Source: an uncultured Pelagibacteraceae bacterium
GTDB lineage: Bacteria > Pseudomonadota > Alphaproteobacteria > Pelagibacterales > Pelagibacteraceae
DNA: 64,000 nucleotides
Assembly: GCA_902524945.1 (NCBI GenBank)
Contig: CABZFF010000005.1
Coordinates: forward strand, 1-64,000
Direction of reading: 5' to 3'
Part shown: positions 46,292 through 57,231 of the stretch, piece after piece
Layout: each line of letters starts with the position of its first letter
Numbering within the stretch: the stretch's first letter is position 1
Made by a program: the position numbers and the translations under genes
Notes under the pieces: model-generated
What the model was told of the DNA's origin: nothing
Seen by the model: the letters and a program-made list of their open reading frames with translations, nothing else
Databases searched by the model: none

Positions 46292-48444
46292 TTTTTTATC
46301 GCTTTTCTTGGTTTAGTGCCCGGCATACCCATAGTTGATCTACCTTTTGGGTATACCTTACTTTTTAAATTATATTGGGAAATTTTCGGATTTAAAGTAA
46401 TTTCAAGTTCACTCGCCTCTAATTTTCTCATTTCGTCTCTTAGTTTAGCTGCCTCTTCGAATTCTAAATTAGATGCAGCTTCTTTCATTTTTCTATTCAA
46501 AGCTTTCAGATGTTTTTTTAAGTTTCCGCCTACATTTGAGCCCTCACTAATTTTTACGTAATCTTTTTCGTAAACGGACTCTAAGATATCACTTATCTCT
46601 TTTTTAACTGACTGAGCAGTTATTCCATTTTTCTTGTTATATTCTAATTGTTTATCTCTTCTCCTTTCTGTTTCCTTAATGGCTTTTTCAATACTCTTCG
46701 TGACTTTATCAGCATATAAAATTACTTTACCATCAACATTTCGCGCTGCTCTTCCAATTGTTTGAATTAAAGAAGTTTCAGATCTTAAAAATCCCTCTTT
46801 ATCAGCATCTAAAATTGCTACCAAAGCACATTCGGGAATATCTAATCCTTCTCTCAACAAATTAATTCCTACAAGAATATCAAACACTCCCATTCTCAAA
46901 TCTCTCATGATCTCAATTCTTTCAAGAGTATCAATGTCAGAGTGCATATATCTTATTTTAAGACCATTTTCGTGGAGGTACTCAGTAAGATCTTCAGCCA
47001 TTTTTTTTGTCAGCGTAGTAGCAAGAACTCTATATCCTTTTTTTACAATCTCTTTTGCTTCGTGCATAAGATCATCTACTTGAGTTTTAGCTGGCCTTAT
47101 TTCAACTGGTGGGTCTATTAAACCTGTTGGTCTAATGATTTGATCAATATATTTATTACTTGTTTGTTTTAGCTCCCAAGGTCCTGGAGTAGCAGAGACA
47201 AAAACAGTTTGTGTTCTCATTAAATCCCACTCTTCGAATTTTAAAGGTCTATTATCCATACATGATGGAAGTCTAAACCCATACTCGGCTAACGTACTTT
47301 TCCTTGTACGGTCACCTTTATACATTCCATTTAATTGAGGGACTGTTACGTGACTTTCGTCTACAAATATAATTGCATTATCTGGAAAATACTCAAACAG
47401 AGTAGGAGGTGGTTCACCAGCTTTTCTTCCTGATAAAAATCTTGAATAATTTTCTATTCCTGCACAAGTTCCGGTAGCTTCAATCATTTCAAGATCAAAT
47501 TTAGTTCGTTCTCTTAATCTTTGTTCCTCTAAAAGTTTATTATTTTCTCTATGTTTTTTTAAAGTCTCAGCTAACTCAGATTTTATTTGTCTGATTGCTT
47601 GCTCGATAGTAGGCTTAGGAGTTATGTAATGGCTATTAGCGTAAATTTTTATAATTGAGTAATCATTTGTCTTATCTCCAGTAAGTGGGTCAAATTCTTC
47701 AATTTTTTCTAATTTATTTAAATTAAAGCTTATTCTCCATGCCCTATCTTCCAAGTGTGATGGAAAAATCTCTAAATTTTCTCCTCTTACCCTAAATGTC
47801 CCTCTAAAAAAATTTTGATCGTTTCTTTTATACTGTAAGTTTATAAATGCTCTAATTAAATCATCTCGCTCGTATTCATAGTTTTTCTTTAAAGTAATAG
47901 TCATTTTTGAGTACGCCTCTACAGAACCTAAACCATAAATACATGACACACTCGCAACAATAATTACATCATCTCTTTCTAGCAAAGATCTTGTCGCTGA
48001 GTGTCTCATACGATCAATTTGTTCATTTATTGAAGCCTCTTTTTCTATATAAGTATCAGATCTAGGAACGTATGCTTCTGGAGTGTAGTAATCGTAATAA
48101 GATACAAAATATTCAACAGCATTATCAGGAAAAAAACTTTTAAACTCTCCGTACAATTGGGCCGCTAAAGTTTTGTTTGGTGCTAGAATTAGAGCCGGCC
48201 TATTAGCTTTTTCGATAACTTTCGCCATTGTAAACGTTTTACCCGATCCTGTAACCCCTAAAAGCACTTGTTCTTGTTTATTATCTTTCAAGTTTTTTAA
48301 TATTTGCTTAATAGCCTCTGGCTGGTCACCGCTAGGTTGAAAGTCACTCTTGATTTTAAAATTAATACCTCCCTCTAACTTCTTAATTTTTTTTGAGTTA
48401 TTAACTTCTAGATCAGCTAATTTTTCTTGATAAGTATTTTGCAT
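46273..48444 (-). CDS. uvrB: Excinuclease ABC subunit B
   Basis: Damage-verifying helicase-like subunit of UvrABC. Motifs: [19 protein letters not shown] (Walker A), the beta-hairpin [32 protein letters not shown] (DEAD-box), [27 protein letters not shown] and QTIGRAARN, then the C-terminal UVR domain ([24 protein letters not shown]) and a basic tail. The 723-residue length is a little long because of N- and C-terminal extensions. It overlaps the SDR gene by 19 bp. Confidence 0.97.
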   Translation of the reverse strand: MQNTYQEKLADLEVNNSKKIKKLEGGINFKIKSDFQPSGDQPEAIKQILKNLKDNKQEQVLLGVTGSGKTFTMAKVIEKANRPALILAPNKTLAAQLYGEFKSFFPDNAVEYFVSYYDYYTPEAYVPRSDTYIEKEASINEQIDRMRHSATRSLLERDDVIIVASVSCIYGLGSVEAYSKMTITLKKNYEYERDDLIRAFINLQYKRNDQNFFRGTFRVRGENLEIFPSHLEDRAWRISFNLNKLEKIEEFDPLTGDKTNDYSIIKIYANSHYITPKPTIEQAIRQIKSELAETLKKHRENNKLLEEQRLRERTKFDLEMIEATGTCAGIENYSRFLSGRKAGEPPPTLFEYFPDNAIIFVDESHVTVPQLNGMYKGDRTRKSTLAEYGFRLPSCMDNRPLKFEEWDLMRTQTVFVSATPGPWELKQTSNKYIDQIIRPTGLIDPPVEIRPAKTQVDDLMHEAKEIVKKGYRVLATTLTKKMAEDLTEYLHENGLKIRYMHSDIDTLERIEIMRDLRMGVFDILVGINLLREGLDIPECALVAILDADKEGFLRSETSLIQTIGRAARNVDGKVILYADKVTKSIEKAIKETERRRDKQLEYNKKNGITAQSVKKEISDILESVYEKDYVKISEGSNVGGNLKKHLKALNRKMKEAASNLEFEEAAKLRDEMRKLEASELEITLNPKISQYNLKSKVYPKGRSTMGMPGTKPRKAIKKWKPKK

Positions 48445-48482
48445 TTTGTGTTAATAATAAAATAATTATATTATAAATTTCA

Positions 48483-49670
48483 ATGAGCATAGTTTCCAAT
48501 AGTTTAAAACGTATAAAACCGTCGCCTACAATAGCAGTTACCTCAAAAGCTAGGGAAATGAGAGCTGCTGGAAAGGATGTTATCGGTTTAGGGGCTGGAG
48601 AGCCCGATTTTGATACTCCAGACAATATTAAAGAAGCGGCAATAGAGGCGATAAGAAAAGGGGATACAAAATATACTGCAGTGGATGGAACCCCAGCTCT
48701 AAAAAAAGCTATCCAAGCAAAATTTTCTAGAGAAAATCATTTATCATACGAGCTTGATCAAATTTCTGTTGGAACTGGTGGAAAGCAAGTTTTATATAAT
48801 GCTTTTATGGCAACTATAAATAAAGGTGATGAGGTAATTATTCCAGCTCCTTATTGGGTTTCTTATCCCGACATTGTCTTGTTAGCTGGGGGAAAGCCCA
48901 AAATAATAAAATGTGATGAAAAAAATAATTTTAAATTAACACCTGAAAAATTAACAAAAGCAGTTTCAAAGAAAACTAAGTGGATAATTATAAACTCTCC
49001 GTCTAACCCTACTGGCTCTGGTTATACAAAAGAAGAGATTATAGCATTATCGAAGATTTTAATAAAATACAAAAATTTATATATTTTAAGCGATGATATT
49101 TACGAGCATATTACTTATGAAGGTTTTAAATTTTTTACAATTGCGCAAATTGATAAATTAAAAAGTAGAACTTTGACTATGAACGGAGTGAGCAAATCTT
49201 ACTCGATGACTGGTTGGAGAATTGGTTATGCAGCCGGCCCAAAAGAAATAATTAAAGCGATGGCTAAAATTCAATCTCAATCAACTAGCAATCCTACATC
49301 TATAAGTCAGGCAGCTGCAGTAGAAGCTTTGAACGGTACACAAGACTTTATTTCAGAAAGATCAAATTCTTTTAAGGAAAGAAGAAATTTTGTTGTAGAT
49401 AGTTTAAATAATATAAAAGGTATAAGCTGCTTAAGCCCTGAAGGAGCTTTTTATGTTTTTCCAAACTGTAAAAAGCTACTAAATAGGAAAACAAAACTGA
49501 AAACTGATAAAGATTTTGTAGAGAAACTGTTAGAAGAAGCTGAGGTAGCTGTGGTTCAAGGTTCTGCCTTTGGTTTAGACGGTTACTTTAGGATATCTTA
49601 CGCTACTTCAATGGAAAATTTGAAAAAAGCAATGCAAAGAATTAAAAATTTTTGTGATAGCCTTAATTAG
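48483..49670 (+). CDS. aspC: Aspartate aminotransferase (class I, subgroup Ib)
   Basis: PLP transaminase, probably aspartate/2-oxoglutarate, possibly also prephenate as in related alphaproteobacterial enzymes. MSIVSNSLKRIKPSPTIAVTSKAREMRAAGKDVIGLGAGEPDFDTP is the typical start, SPSNPTGSGYTKEE and YILSDDIYEHITYEG bind the cofactor, the PLP lysine lies in MNGVSKSYSMTGWRIGY, and the C-terminal FRISYATSMENL has the carboxylate-binding Arg. It diverges from uvrB with 38 bp between them. Confidence 0.93.
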   Translation: MSIVSNSLKRIKPSPTIAVTSKAREMRAAGKDVIGLGAGEPDFDTPDNIKEAAIEAIRKGDTKYTAVDGTPALKKAIQAKFSRENHLSYELDQISVGTGGKQVLYNAFMATINKGDEVIIPAPYWVSYPDIVLLAGGKPKIIKCDEKNNFKLTPEKLTKAVSKKTKWIIINSPSNPTGSGYTKEEIIALSKILIKYKNLYILSDDIYEHITYEGFKFFTIAQIDKLKSRTLTMNGVSKSYSMTGWRIGYAAGPKEIIKAMAKIQSQSTSNPTSISQAAAVEALNGTQDFISERSNSFKERRNFVVDSLNNIKGISCLSPEGAFYVFPNCKKLLNRKTKLKTDKDFVEKLLEEAEVAVVQGSAFGLDGYFRISYATSMENLKKAMQRIKNFCDSLN

Positions 49671-50613
49671 ACTCAGATAGATATTTTTCAGCTTCAAGTG
49701 CTGACATACAACCCATCCCAGCAGCGGTAACAGCTTGTCTAAAAATTTTATCCTTTACATCTCCTGCAGCAAAAACTCCTGGAATATTTGTTTCAGTAGA
49801 GTCAGGTTTTGTAATTAAATACCCTTCTTTGTCCATATTAAGTTGATCTTTAAACAAAGATGTTGCTGGATCATGACCTATGGCAATAAATAAACCATCA
49901 ACTTTAAGCTCTTTAACTTTATTATCTTTCACATTTTTAATTTTTAATGCATTAACAGTTTTCGGCTCTTTAGTGCCAATAACATCCTCAACTACAGTAT
50001 CCCAAATAATTTCTATTTTCTTATTAGATTTTAATTTTGCTTGAAGCATTTTTTCTGCTCTAAGTTCGTTTCTCCTATGTATTAAATAAACCTTTGAAGC
50101 AAATTTAGTTAGAAACATTGCTTCTTCAACGGCGGCATTTCCCCCGCCAACTACAGCCACTTCTTTTTCTTTAAAGAAAAACCCGTCACAAGTAGCACAT
50201 GCTGAAACTCCAAATCCTCTGAATTCTTGTTCAGATTTTAAATTTAACCATCTTGCTTGTGCTCCTGTTGAAATTATAAAACTATCTGCAGTGTAAACCT
50301 GACCACTATCACCTGTTGCTGTAAAAGGTTTTTTAGTTAAGTCAACTTTACTTATATGATCTTGTATCATCTCTGTGCCCACTGCTTCAGCCTGACCTTT
50401 CATTTCATCCATTAGCCATGGCCCCTGAATCACTTTTGAGTATCCAGGATAATTTTCAACATCTGTAGTGGTAGTTAATTGTCCTCCGGGTTGAGAACCA
50501 TGAACAAGTATTGGTTTAAGCATAGCTCTAGCCGCATAAATAGCAGCTGTATAGCCGGCAGGACCTGATCCAAGAATTAACACTTTTGTATGTTTTGTTG
50601 ATTTATTATTCAT
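49663..50613 (-). CDS. trxB: Thioredoxin-disulfide reductase
   Basis: Flavoenzyme that reduces thioredoxin with NADPH. FAD motif VLILGSGPAGYTAAIYAARA, active-site dithiol ACATCDGFFF, NADPH motif VAVVGGGNAAVEEAMFL, and GVFAAGDVKDKIFRQAVTAAGMGCMSAL at the C-terminus. The track starts at 50655, but the ATG at 50613 (MNNKSTKHTKVLILGSG) gives the normal N-terminus and avoids overlap with the divergent gene. Its stop and that of aspC interlock over 8 bp. Length then 316. Confidence 0.96.
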   Translation of the reverse strand: MNNKSTKHTKVLILGSGPAGYTAAIYAARAMLKPILVHGSQPGGQLTTTTDVENYPGYSKVIQGPWLMDEMKGQAEAVGTEMIQDHISKVDLTKKPFTATGDSGQVYTADSFIISTGAQARWLNLKSEQEFRGFGVSACATCDGFFFKEKEVAVVGGGNAAVEEAMFLTKFASKVYLIHRRNELRAEKMLQAKLKSNKKIEIIWDTVVEDVIGTKEPKTVNALKIKNVKDNKVKELKVDGLFIAIGHDPATSLFKDQLNMDKEGYLITKPDSTETNIPGVFAAGDVKDKIFRQAVTAAGMGCMSALEAEKYLSESN

Positions 50614-50636
50614 TATGTAAAGGTATATAGTAACTA

Positions 50637-51590
50637 ATGTTAGAATTAAAAGCACTTCTTTTAACGCAAGGTATGCACGGCATGGTAAGTCAAGTAGAGG
50701 GATTAGCTAAAGCTTTAGGCCTAAGTTATAAACACCAAAAAATTGAATTAAAATCTTTTTGGAATTTAATTCCTCCTAAAATAAGCCCAATATCAGAAAA
50801 TTTGGTAAAAAATAAATTCGTATGTGATTGTAAAATCATTATATCTTGTGGAAGAAAAAGTGTAATACCATCAATAGCTTTAAAAAAAAGATTAGGTAAT
50901 CAAATTTTCAATATTCACATACAAGATCCTAAAGTTTCTTTTGAACACTTTGACCTTATAGTGAGTCCTGAGCATGATCGTTTGAGAGGTGAAAATATAA
51001 TTAACACAACGGGCGCTATTCACTACATTACAAAAAAAGAAATTAACGATAATTTAAAGTATTTAGGAATTGAAAAAGATAAAAGAAAAGAATTAGTAGC
51101 ATTTATTATTGGAGGACCAAACAAATATTATAATTATTCAGAAAAACAAATTCATGAACTTTTTAACAAAGTTAAAACATTATTTACTCCAGATAAATTT
51201 AAAATTATTATAATTCCTTCCTACAGAACACCTGAAAATATTTTAAAAATAGCATTTAATACCTTTAGCATTAATCATCATGTTGTAAAAAATATTGATA
51301 AAAAAGCTTATCTTTCTGCACTGGCAATCTCAAACTATATAGTTGTAACGTGCGACTCCACGTCAATGATTTCAGAGGCTGCGATGACTGGAAAACCTGT
51401 TTATATTGCCATGATGAAGTCTTTTAAGCCAACTGGAAGATTTAAAAAATTTTATTCACAATTGAAAGATTTAGGTATAACAAGAGAATTAGAAGATAGG
51501 GTTGAAAGTTGGAGTTACAATAGTTTAAATGAGGTAAATAGAATTGCTCCAATTGTAAAAGCAAAAATGAAAAAACATGGAATTATTTAA
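50637..51590 (+). CDS. ELM1/DUF1022 family protein
   Basis: A 317-residue protein of the family named after the plant mitochondrial fission factor ELM1, which is conserved in alphaproteobacteria and has a GT-B-like fold. Seen here are LLTQGMHGMVSQVEGLAKALGL, ISCGRKSVIPSIALKK, IHIQDPKVSFEHFDLIVSPEHDRLRGENIINTTGAIH and a C-terminal VTCDSTSMISEAAMTGKPVYI, a nucleotide-sugar-type loop. Biochemical role in bacteria is unknown, possibly cell-surface glycosyl transfer. It overlaps the next gene by 14 bp. Confidence 0.85.
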   Translation: MLELKALLLTQGMHGMVSQVEGLAKALGLSYKHQKIELKSFWNLIPPKISPISENLVKNKFVCDCKIIISCGRKSVIPSIALKKRLGNQIFNIHIQDPKVSFEHFDLIVSPEHDRLRGENIINTTGAIHYITKKEINDNLKYLGIEKDKRKELVAFIIGGPNKYYNYSEKQIHELFNKVKTLFTPDKFKIIIIPSYRTPENILKIAFNTFSINHHVVKNIDKKAYLSALAISNYIVVTCDSTSMISEAAMTGKPVYIAMMKSFKPTGRFKKFYSQLKDLGITRELEDRVESWSYNSLNEVNRIAPIVKAKMKKHGII

Positions 51591-52242
51591 ATCATTAGAA
51601 AAAAGAACTAAACTATTTAGTGATCCTTTTAAACATTTTGAAATCAACCAGCCGCTGACTCAAAATGCTATTGATGAGATCTGTAGTGCAGAGATAGCTG
51701 ATCCCAGAAAACAAAATTTAAATTATGATGGAACAAGAGCTCTTGATGGAGGGGAGGGAGCCTTTCGAGCAGGAATTAAAGATGGTGGTAAAGCAAAAAA
51801 AATTAGATGTTATGTTACTAAAGAAAACTCTAATCAATTTCCAAATTTAACAAAATTTATAGAAGAATTAAGATCACCTGATGTTTATAAAAAGATTGGA
51901 TCATTAATTGGAAAAGATTTGAGTAATTCTTATGTAAGGCTAGAGGTAATTTGTGATAGAGAAGGTTTTTGGTTAAAGCCTCACTGCGATATTGAAGAAA
52001 AATTAATGTCATCAATAGTTTTTGTTAATTTACATAATGAGTCAGAAAATTTAGGAACTGATTTTTATGATGCAAAATTGAACAAAGTTAAAACAGTTCC
52101 TTATAAACATAATTATGGATACTTCTTTACCAGCGGACCAAACACTTGGCATGGAATGGAAAAAAAAGAAATTAAAAAAGAGAGAAGATGTATTCAAATA
52201 AATTATGTTACATTTGAAACTGATTGGAAAGTTAAAAGTTAA
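51577..52242 (+). CDS. 2-oxoglutarate/Fe(II)-dependent oxygenase family protein
   Basis: A 221-residue protein with the double-stranded beta-helix metal triad: [20 protein letters not shown] gives the His-x-Asp pair, NTWHGMEK the distal His, and [12 protein letters not shown] the Arg that binds 2-oxoglutarate. [12 protein letters not shown] precedes the HxD strand as in prolyl-hydroxylase-like members. Substrate unknown. It is translationally coupled to the ELM1-family gene (14-bp overlap), so the two probably share a process, perhaps envelope modification; this is a guess from context. Its stop shares a TTAA with carB. Confidence 0.75.
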   Translation: MELFKSLEKRTKLFSDPFKHFEINQPLTQNAIDEICSAEIADPRKQNLNYDGTRALDGGEGAFRAGIKDGGKAKKIRCYVTKENSNQFPNLTKFIEELRSPDVYKKIGSLIGKDLSNSYVRLEVICDREGFWLKPHCDIEEKLMSSIVFVNLHNESENLGTDFYDAKLNKVKTVPYKHNYGYFFTSGPNTWHGMEKKEIKKERRCIQINYVTFETDWKVKS

Positions 52243-55200
52243 AGATCTTGTAAAGAAGTAACGCTGATATCTTTCAATTTAAGAGATTTAATACCTTCCA
52301 AACAAACTTTTGCTGTTGACATATTCGTGCAATATGGAACTTTGTTAACTAACGTAGCCCTTCTTAAAGCTACCGCATCGCTCAACTGAGCTTCACTATT
52401 TCCGCCACCTGTATTAATTACTAATGCTATTTTTTTAGTATTTAGAATGTCAACAATATGAGGAGATCCCTGATTTACTTTATTAATTTTTTTGCACTTA
52501 ATCCCATGTTTGCTAATATAATCGGCAGTACCTCCGGTTCCACAAAGTGTGAAATTTAATTTGATTAATTGTTTTGCTAATTGCACCCCCTCTTCTTTAT
52601 GACTATTTTTCAAAGAAATAAAAGCTAAGCCTTTTTTAGGAAGAGAGTTTGAGGCTGCAATCTGACTTTTAGCAAAAGCCATCCCAAAATTTTTATCAAA
52701 ACCCATAACTTCACCTGTTGATTTCATTTCCGGCCCAAGTAAAAGATCGCTGTTTGGAAATTTGTTAAATGGAAAGACCGCCTCTTTTACTGCAAACATA
52801 TCTTTTGTTTTAGTTTTTAAATTGAAATTTGATAATTTTTCTCCTGCCATCACTCTAGAGGCTATTTTAGCAAGAGGTAAATTTTTCGCCTTTGAAACAA
52901 ATGGAACGGTTCTACTAGCTCTTGGATTAACTTCTATCACATAAATCTGATCTTTTTTAATTGCATATTGAACATTCATGAGACCTTTTACTTTCAGAGC
53001 TAAGGCTAATTTTTTTGTTTGATTTTCAATTTCTTTAATTAAAAAAGGTTTTATTGATACCGGAGGTAAACTACATGCTGAGTCACCTGAGTGTATTCCT
53101 GCCTCTTCAATGTGTTGCATAATACCAGCTACGAAAACATTTTTACCATCCGATATTGCGTCAACATCAACCTCTATTGCATTATCAATAAACTTATCAA
53201 TCAAAATCGGATTTTTTTCAGCAACTTTAAATGCTTCTCTTACAAAGTCTTTGAGTTGCCTTTTTTCATGAACAATTTCCATTGCTCTTCCACCTAAAAC
53301 GTAAGATGGCCTTACCATTAGAGGCAAACCAATTTTATCAGCAATTTTTATTGCTTGAGGAAAAGTTCTAGCGATACCGCTTTCAGCTTGTTTTAAATTA
53401 AGTTTATTTAAAAGACTCCTAAATCTATCTCTGTCTTCTGCAAGATCGATTGATGAATATTGAGTACCTAAAATTGGAAGCTTATTTTCATATAAAAATT
53501 TTGCCAGTTTAATTGGAGTTTGTCCTCCAAATTGAGTAATGACACCTTTTACATTACCTTTTGATTTTTCTCTCTTTATTATATTGAAAACATATTCATC
53601 TATTAAAGGTTCAAAATAAAGTCTGTCACTTGTATCGTAATCTGTTGACACGGTTTCAGGATTACAATTAACCATGATTGTTTCATATTTAGCTTCTTTA
53701 AGAGCAAAACTAGCTTGGCAACAGCAATAATCAAATTCTATTCCTTGACCTATTCTATTAGGGCCTCCTCCAAGTATTATAATTTTATTTTTACTAGACG
53801 GGTCGGCTTCACATTCTGAATTATAAGAGAAATTTCTTTGATAAGTAGAATACATATACGGAGTGAAAGACTTAAATTCTGCAGCACAAGTATCGACCTT
53901 TTTATAAACGGGTAAAACATTCAAAGCAGTTCTTTTCTTTCTAATAAAAGACTCTGAAGTATTGGTAAGCTCAGATAATTTTTTGTCAGAGAACCCTATC
54001 GACTTTATATAATTAAATTCATTAAAATTTTTAGGAAGACCTTTTTTTTTTATTTTTAACTCATTATTTATAATTTCTTTTATTTGATTTAAAAACCAAG
54101 GGTCAATTTTCGATAGTTTATTTATATCCTTTAAATTAATTTTTTTTCTTATAGCCTCTCCAATAAGTAAAATCTTATTTGGAATATTTTCTTTAAGTTT
54201 TTGTCTAATTTGTTTCGTATTTAAATTAAATATTTGGTCTAAACCTGAAAAACCTGTCTCTAAAGATACCAAAGCTTTTTGAAAAGACTCTTTAAAATTT
54301 CTTCCTATAGCCATTGCTTCCCCCACCGATTTCATTGATGTTCCTAAAACTGCAGCTGAGGAGGAGAATTTTTCAAAAGTAAATCTTGGGATTTTAGTGA
54401 CCACGTAGTCTATTGTGGGCTCAAAAGATGCAGGTGTAACCTTCGTAATTTCATTTTTTAATTCGTCTAAAGTGTAACCAACAGCTAACTTTGCTGCTAC
54501 CTTTGCTATTGGAAACCCTGTGGCCTTAGAAGCTAGCGCTGATGATCTTGAAACCCTAGGGTTCATCTCAATGATTACCATTCTTCCATTTTTTGGATTT
54601 ATTGCGAATTGAACATTTGACCCTCCTGTTTCCACACCAATTTTTCTCAGGCAAGCTATAGAGGCATTTCTCATTACTTGATACTCTTTGTCGGTCAAAG
54701 TTAGTGCTGGAGCGATAGTTACTGAGTCCCCAGTATGAATACCCATAGGATCTAAATTTTCTATTGAGCAAATGATTATGCAATTGTCATTTTTATCCCT
54801 GACAACCTCCATCTCAAATTCTTTCCAACCTTCTAAACACTCTTCAACTAAGACTTGATTTACAGGTGACTCGTGAAGCCCATTTTTTATTATCTTATAA
54901 AAATCTTTTTTATTTTTAGCGATACCACCTCCTAAACCCCCAAGAGTAAAAGCCGGTCTTATAATGGCTGGTAATCCGATTTGTTTTAATACTTTTGAAG
55001 ATTGTTTAAAATTGTTTACTATTTTTGATTTGGGAAGATCTAAACCAATCTCTATCATATTTTTTCTGAACTTTTTTCTATCTTCAGCATTAGATATAGC
55101 TTTTGAATTAGCGCCTATAAGTTCAATTTTGTATTTTTTAAGAATACCTTTTTTTTCTGCCTCCATTGCTAAATTTAAAGCAGTTTGACCACCCATGGTT

Positions 55201-55463
55201 GGCAAGATCGCATCAGGTTTTTCTTTAATAAGAATTTTTTCAAGAACTTCTATTGTTATAGGTTCAATATAAGTTTTATCAGCAACATTTGGATCCGTCA
55301 TAATTGTTGCTGGGTTTGAATTTATTAGAATTACTTTGAATCCTTCATCTTTTAAAGCTTTACAAGCTTGAGTGCCTGAATAATCAAACTCGCAAGCTTG
55401 CCCAATAATTATTGGCCCTGCACCAACAACTAAAATTTTTTTAATATCTTTTCTTTTTGGCAT
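52239..55463 (-). CDS. carB: Carbamoyl-phosphate synthase large subunit
   Basis: Makes carbamoyl phosphate for arginine and pyrimidine synthesis from bicarbonate, ammonia and two ATP. The two homologous ATP-grasp halves are complete, each with its start motif ([25 protein letters not shown] and [21 protein letters not shown]) and ATP loops ([28 protein letters not shown]). The C-terminal allosteric MGS-like domain begins near [11 protein letters not shown]. Length 1074 is standard. It overlaps carA by 23 bp. Confidence 0.98.
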   Translation of the reverse strand: MPKRKDIKKILVVGAGPIIIGQACEFDYSGTQACKALKDEGFKVILINSNPATIMTDPNVADKTYIEPITIEVLEKILIKEKPDAILPTMGGQTALNLAMEAEKKGILKKYKIELIGANSKAISNAEDRKKFRKNMIEIGLDLPKSKIVNNFKQSSKVLKQIGLPAIIRPAFTLGGLGGGIAKNKKDFYKIIKNGLHESPVNQVLVEECLEGWKEFEMEVVRDKNDNCIIICSIENLDPMGIHTGDSVTIAPALTLTDKEYQVMRNASIACLRKIGVETGGSNVQFAINPKNGRMVIIEMNPRVSRSSALASKATGFPIAKVAAKLAVGYTLDELKNEITKVTPASFEPTIDYVVTKIPRFTFEKFSSSAAVLGTSMKSVGEAMAIGRNFKESFQKALVSLETGFSGLDQIFNLNTKQIRQKLKENIPNKILLIGEAIRKKINLKDINKLSKIDPWFLNQIKEIINNELKIKKKGLPKNFNEFNYIKSIGFSDKKLSELTNTSESFIRKKRTALNVLPVYKKVDTCAAEFKSFTPYMYSTYQRNFSYNSECEADPSSKNKIIILGGGPNRIGQGIEFDYCCCQASFALKEAKYETIMVNCNPETVSTDYDTSDRLYFEPLIDEYVFNIIKREKSKGNVKGVITQFGGQTPIKLAKFLYENKLPILGTQYSSIDLAEDRDRFRSLLNKLNLKQAESGIARTFPQAIKIADKIGLPLMVRPSYVLGGRAMEIVHEKRQLKDFVREAFKVAEKNPILIDKFIDNAIEVDVDAISDGKNVFVAGIMQHIEEAGIHSGDSACSLPPVSIKPFLIKEIENQTKKLALALKVKGLMNVQYAIKKDQIYVIEVNPRASRTVPFVSKAKNLPLAKIASRVMAGEKLSNFNLKTKTKDMFAVKEAVFPFNKFPNSDLLLGPEMKSTGEVMGFDKNFGMAFAKSQIAASNSLPKKGLAFISLKNSHKEEGVQLAKQLIKLNFTLCGTGGTADYISKHGIKCKKINKVNQGSPHIVDILNTKKIALVINTGGGNSEAQLSDAVALRRATLVNKVPYCTNMSTAKVCLEGIKSLKLKDISVTSLQDL

Positions 55464-56643
55464 TTTTTTTCATACTCTTCACAAATTTATCAAATAAATA
55501 AACGCTATCCTGAGGACCAGGGTTGGACTCCGGATGATATTGAACTGAGAAAACGGGTTTATTTTTCAACTCGATACCCTCAATGCTGTTGTCAAACAAA
55601 GACTGGTGAGTAACTCTTATATTTTTAGGCATTCCTTTTTTTACTACTTCAAATCCATGATTCTGACTTGTGATTTCAACATTACCCTCAATCAAATTTT
55701 TAACAGGATGGTTAGCTCCTCTATGCCCTAATTTCATTTTTTCTGTCTTAGCACCGAGTGCTAAAGCTAGGATTTGATGGCCCAAACAGATTCCAAATAA
55801 TGGTAACTTTTTTTTGATTAATTCTTGGATTGTCGGTATTGCATATTTCCCTGTCGCCGCAGGATCTCCGGGTCCATTTGATAAAAATATTCCATTAGGT
55901 TTGAGTTTTAGAATATTTTTTGCAGCTGTTTTGCATGGTACGATTGTAACTTTACAATTAAAATCTGAAAAATATCTTAAAATATTTTTCTTAATTCCAT
56001 AATCTATGGCTACAACATGCAATATTTTTTTTTTATTTTTTAAATATCCATTTTCCTTTTTCCATGTTTTATAATCTTGCCACAAATAATTTTTCTTTGT
56101 AGTAACCATTTTTGCTAAATCTAGGTTTTTAAGGCCACTCCATTTATTAGTTATCTTAATTAGTTTTTTTATATTTAATTTATTTTTGTTATAAAAAGAT
56201 ATTGTCCCCTTAGGGGCACCTTTATCTCTAATTAAATTTGTTAAATTTCTAGTATCAATTCCAGTTATCCCAACAATCTTATTCTTTTTTAACCATTGAT
56301 CTAAATGTTTTAAAGATCTGTAATTTGATGGATTAGTTATCTCCGTATTTATTATTACTCCTTTAGTCCAAATCTTATCTGACTCGTGATCTTCTTTATT
56401 TGTTCCAACATTTCCAACGTGCGGAAAGGTAAAATTTATAATCTGATCAGCGTAGGAAGGGTCGGATATAATTTCTTGGTAACCAGTAATAGAAGTATTA
56501 AAACATACTTCGCCAGTTGCAGTACCTTTGTAACCTAAACCTACACCTTTAAAAAATTTACCGTTTTGAAGAACTAAAATAGCAGTGGAATCGATCTTTT
56601 TAAGATTTTTTTTGGAGTTTATATTTTGACTAACTTTCTTCAA
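55441..56643 (-). CDS. carA: Carbamoyl-phosphate synthase small subunit
   Basis: Glutaminase subunit feeding ammonia to CarB. The N-terminal domain has [22 protein letters not shown] and [31 protein letters not shown]; the class I amidotransferase domain has the nucleophile in [15 protein letters not shown] and His-Glu in [11 protein letters not shown]. The tracked ORF (to 56826) has a long non-homologous N-terminus that overlaps yqeY. No ATG lies near the domain start, so I choose a TTG at 56643 (400 aa); TTG at 56649 is equally possible. Confidence 0.93.
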   Translation of the reverse strand: MKKVSQNINSKKNLKKIDSTAILVLQNGKFFKGVGLGYKGTATGEVCFNTSITGYQEIISDPSYADQIINFTFPHVGNVGTNKEDHESDKIWTKGVIINTEITNPSNYRSLKHLDQWLKKNKIVGITGIDTRNLTNLIRDKGAPKGTISFYNKNKLNIKKLIKITNKWSGLKNLDLAKMVTTKKNYLWQDYKTWKKENGYLKNKKKILHVVAIDYGIKKNILRYFSDFNCKVTIVPCKTAAKNILKLKPNGIFLSNGPGDPAATGKYAIPTIQELIKKKLPLFGICLGHQILALALGAKTEKMKLGHRGANHPVKNLIEGNVEITSQNHGFEVVKKGMPKNIRVTHQSLFDNSIEGIELKNKPVFSVQYHPESNPGPQDSVYLFDKFVKSMKKNAKKKRY

Positions 56644-56773
56644 ATACAACTCATGAGTTAAAGTAAAAAACTTATAAACATGATTTTGCGCAACATATGA
56701 AATAGAAACAAAATCGTCAACAAAGTTCTTTTTATTTTGTATTAAAATTGTGATTAAAATAAAAATCTTAATT

Positions 56774-57229
56774 ATGTCTCTAAGAAAACAAATAGAAGAT
56801 AAGCTAAACCAAGCTTTAAAAGCCAAAGATAAAAATATTTATCCAACATTAAGACTAATTGTTTCGGCTATTAAAGATGCTGAAATCGCTGGAAGGTCCA
56901 AAGGCCAAAAAGAAATAAAGGATAGTGAAATTATTTCACTTCTAAAAAAAATGATAAAGCAGAGAAACGAGTCAAGCGAAGTTTATGAGAAAGCTGGTCG
57001 GAAAGAGCTTCTTGAAAATGAAAAAAAAGAAATAGACGTTATTAACATTTTTTTGCCAAAACAATTAAGTGAAGACGAAACAAAAAAAATTTGTCAAGAA
57101 ACAATCAAGTCAGTCGGCGCCTCATCAATGAAGGATATTGGAAAAATTATGGGAGTTTTGAAATCTAAATATGCAGACTCTTTAGATTTTTCAAAAGTAA
57201 GTGTGATCCTGAAAGAAATTTTGAATTAA
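56774..57229 (+). CDS. GatB/YqeY domain protein
   Basis: YqeY-like protein, a small relative of the GatB tail domain that may bind tRNA or its amino acid. LRKQIEDKLNQALKAKDKNIYPTLRLIVSAIKDAEIAGR and ISLLKKMIKQRNESSEVYEKAGRKELLENEKKEIDVINIFLPKQL are the family blocks. The track start at 56750 adds eight residues; the ATG at 56774 (MSLRKQIED) fits the family. It is the standard alphaproteobacterial neighbour ahead of dnaG, 2 bp away. Confidence 0.93.
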   Translation: MSLRKQIEDKLNQALKAKDKNIYPTLRLIVSAIKDAEIAGRSKGQKEIKDSEIISLLKKMIKQRNESSEVYEKAGRKELLENEKKEIDVINIFLPKQLSEDETKKICQETIKSVGASSMKDIGKIMGVLKSKYADSLDFSKVSVILKEILN

Positions 57230-57231
57230 AA

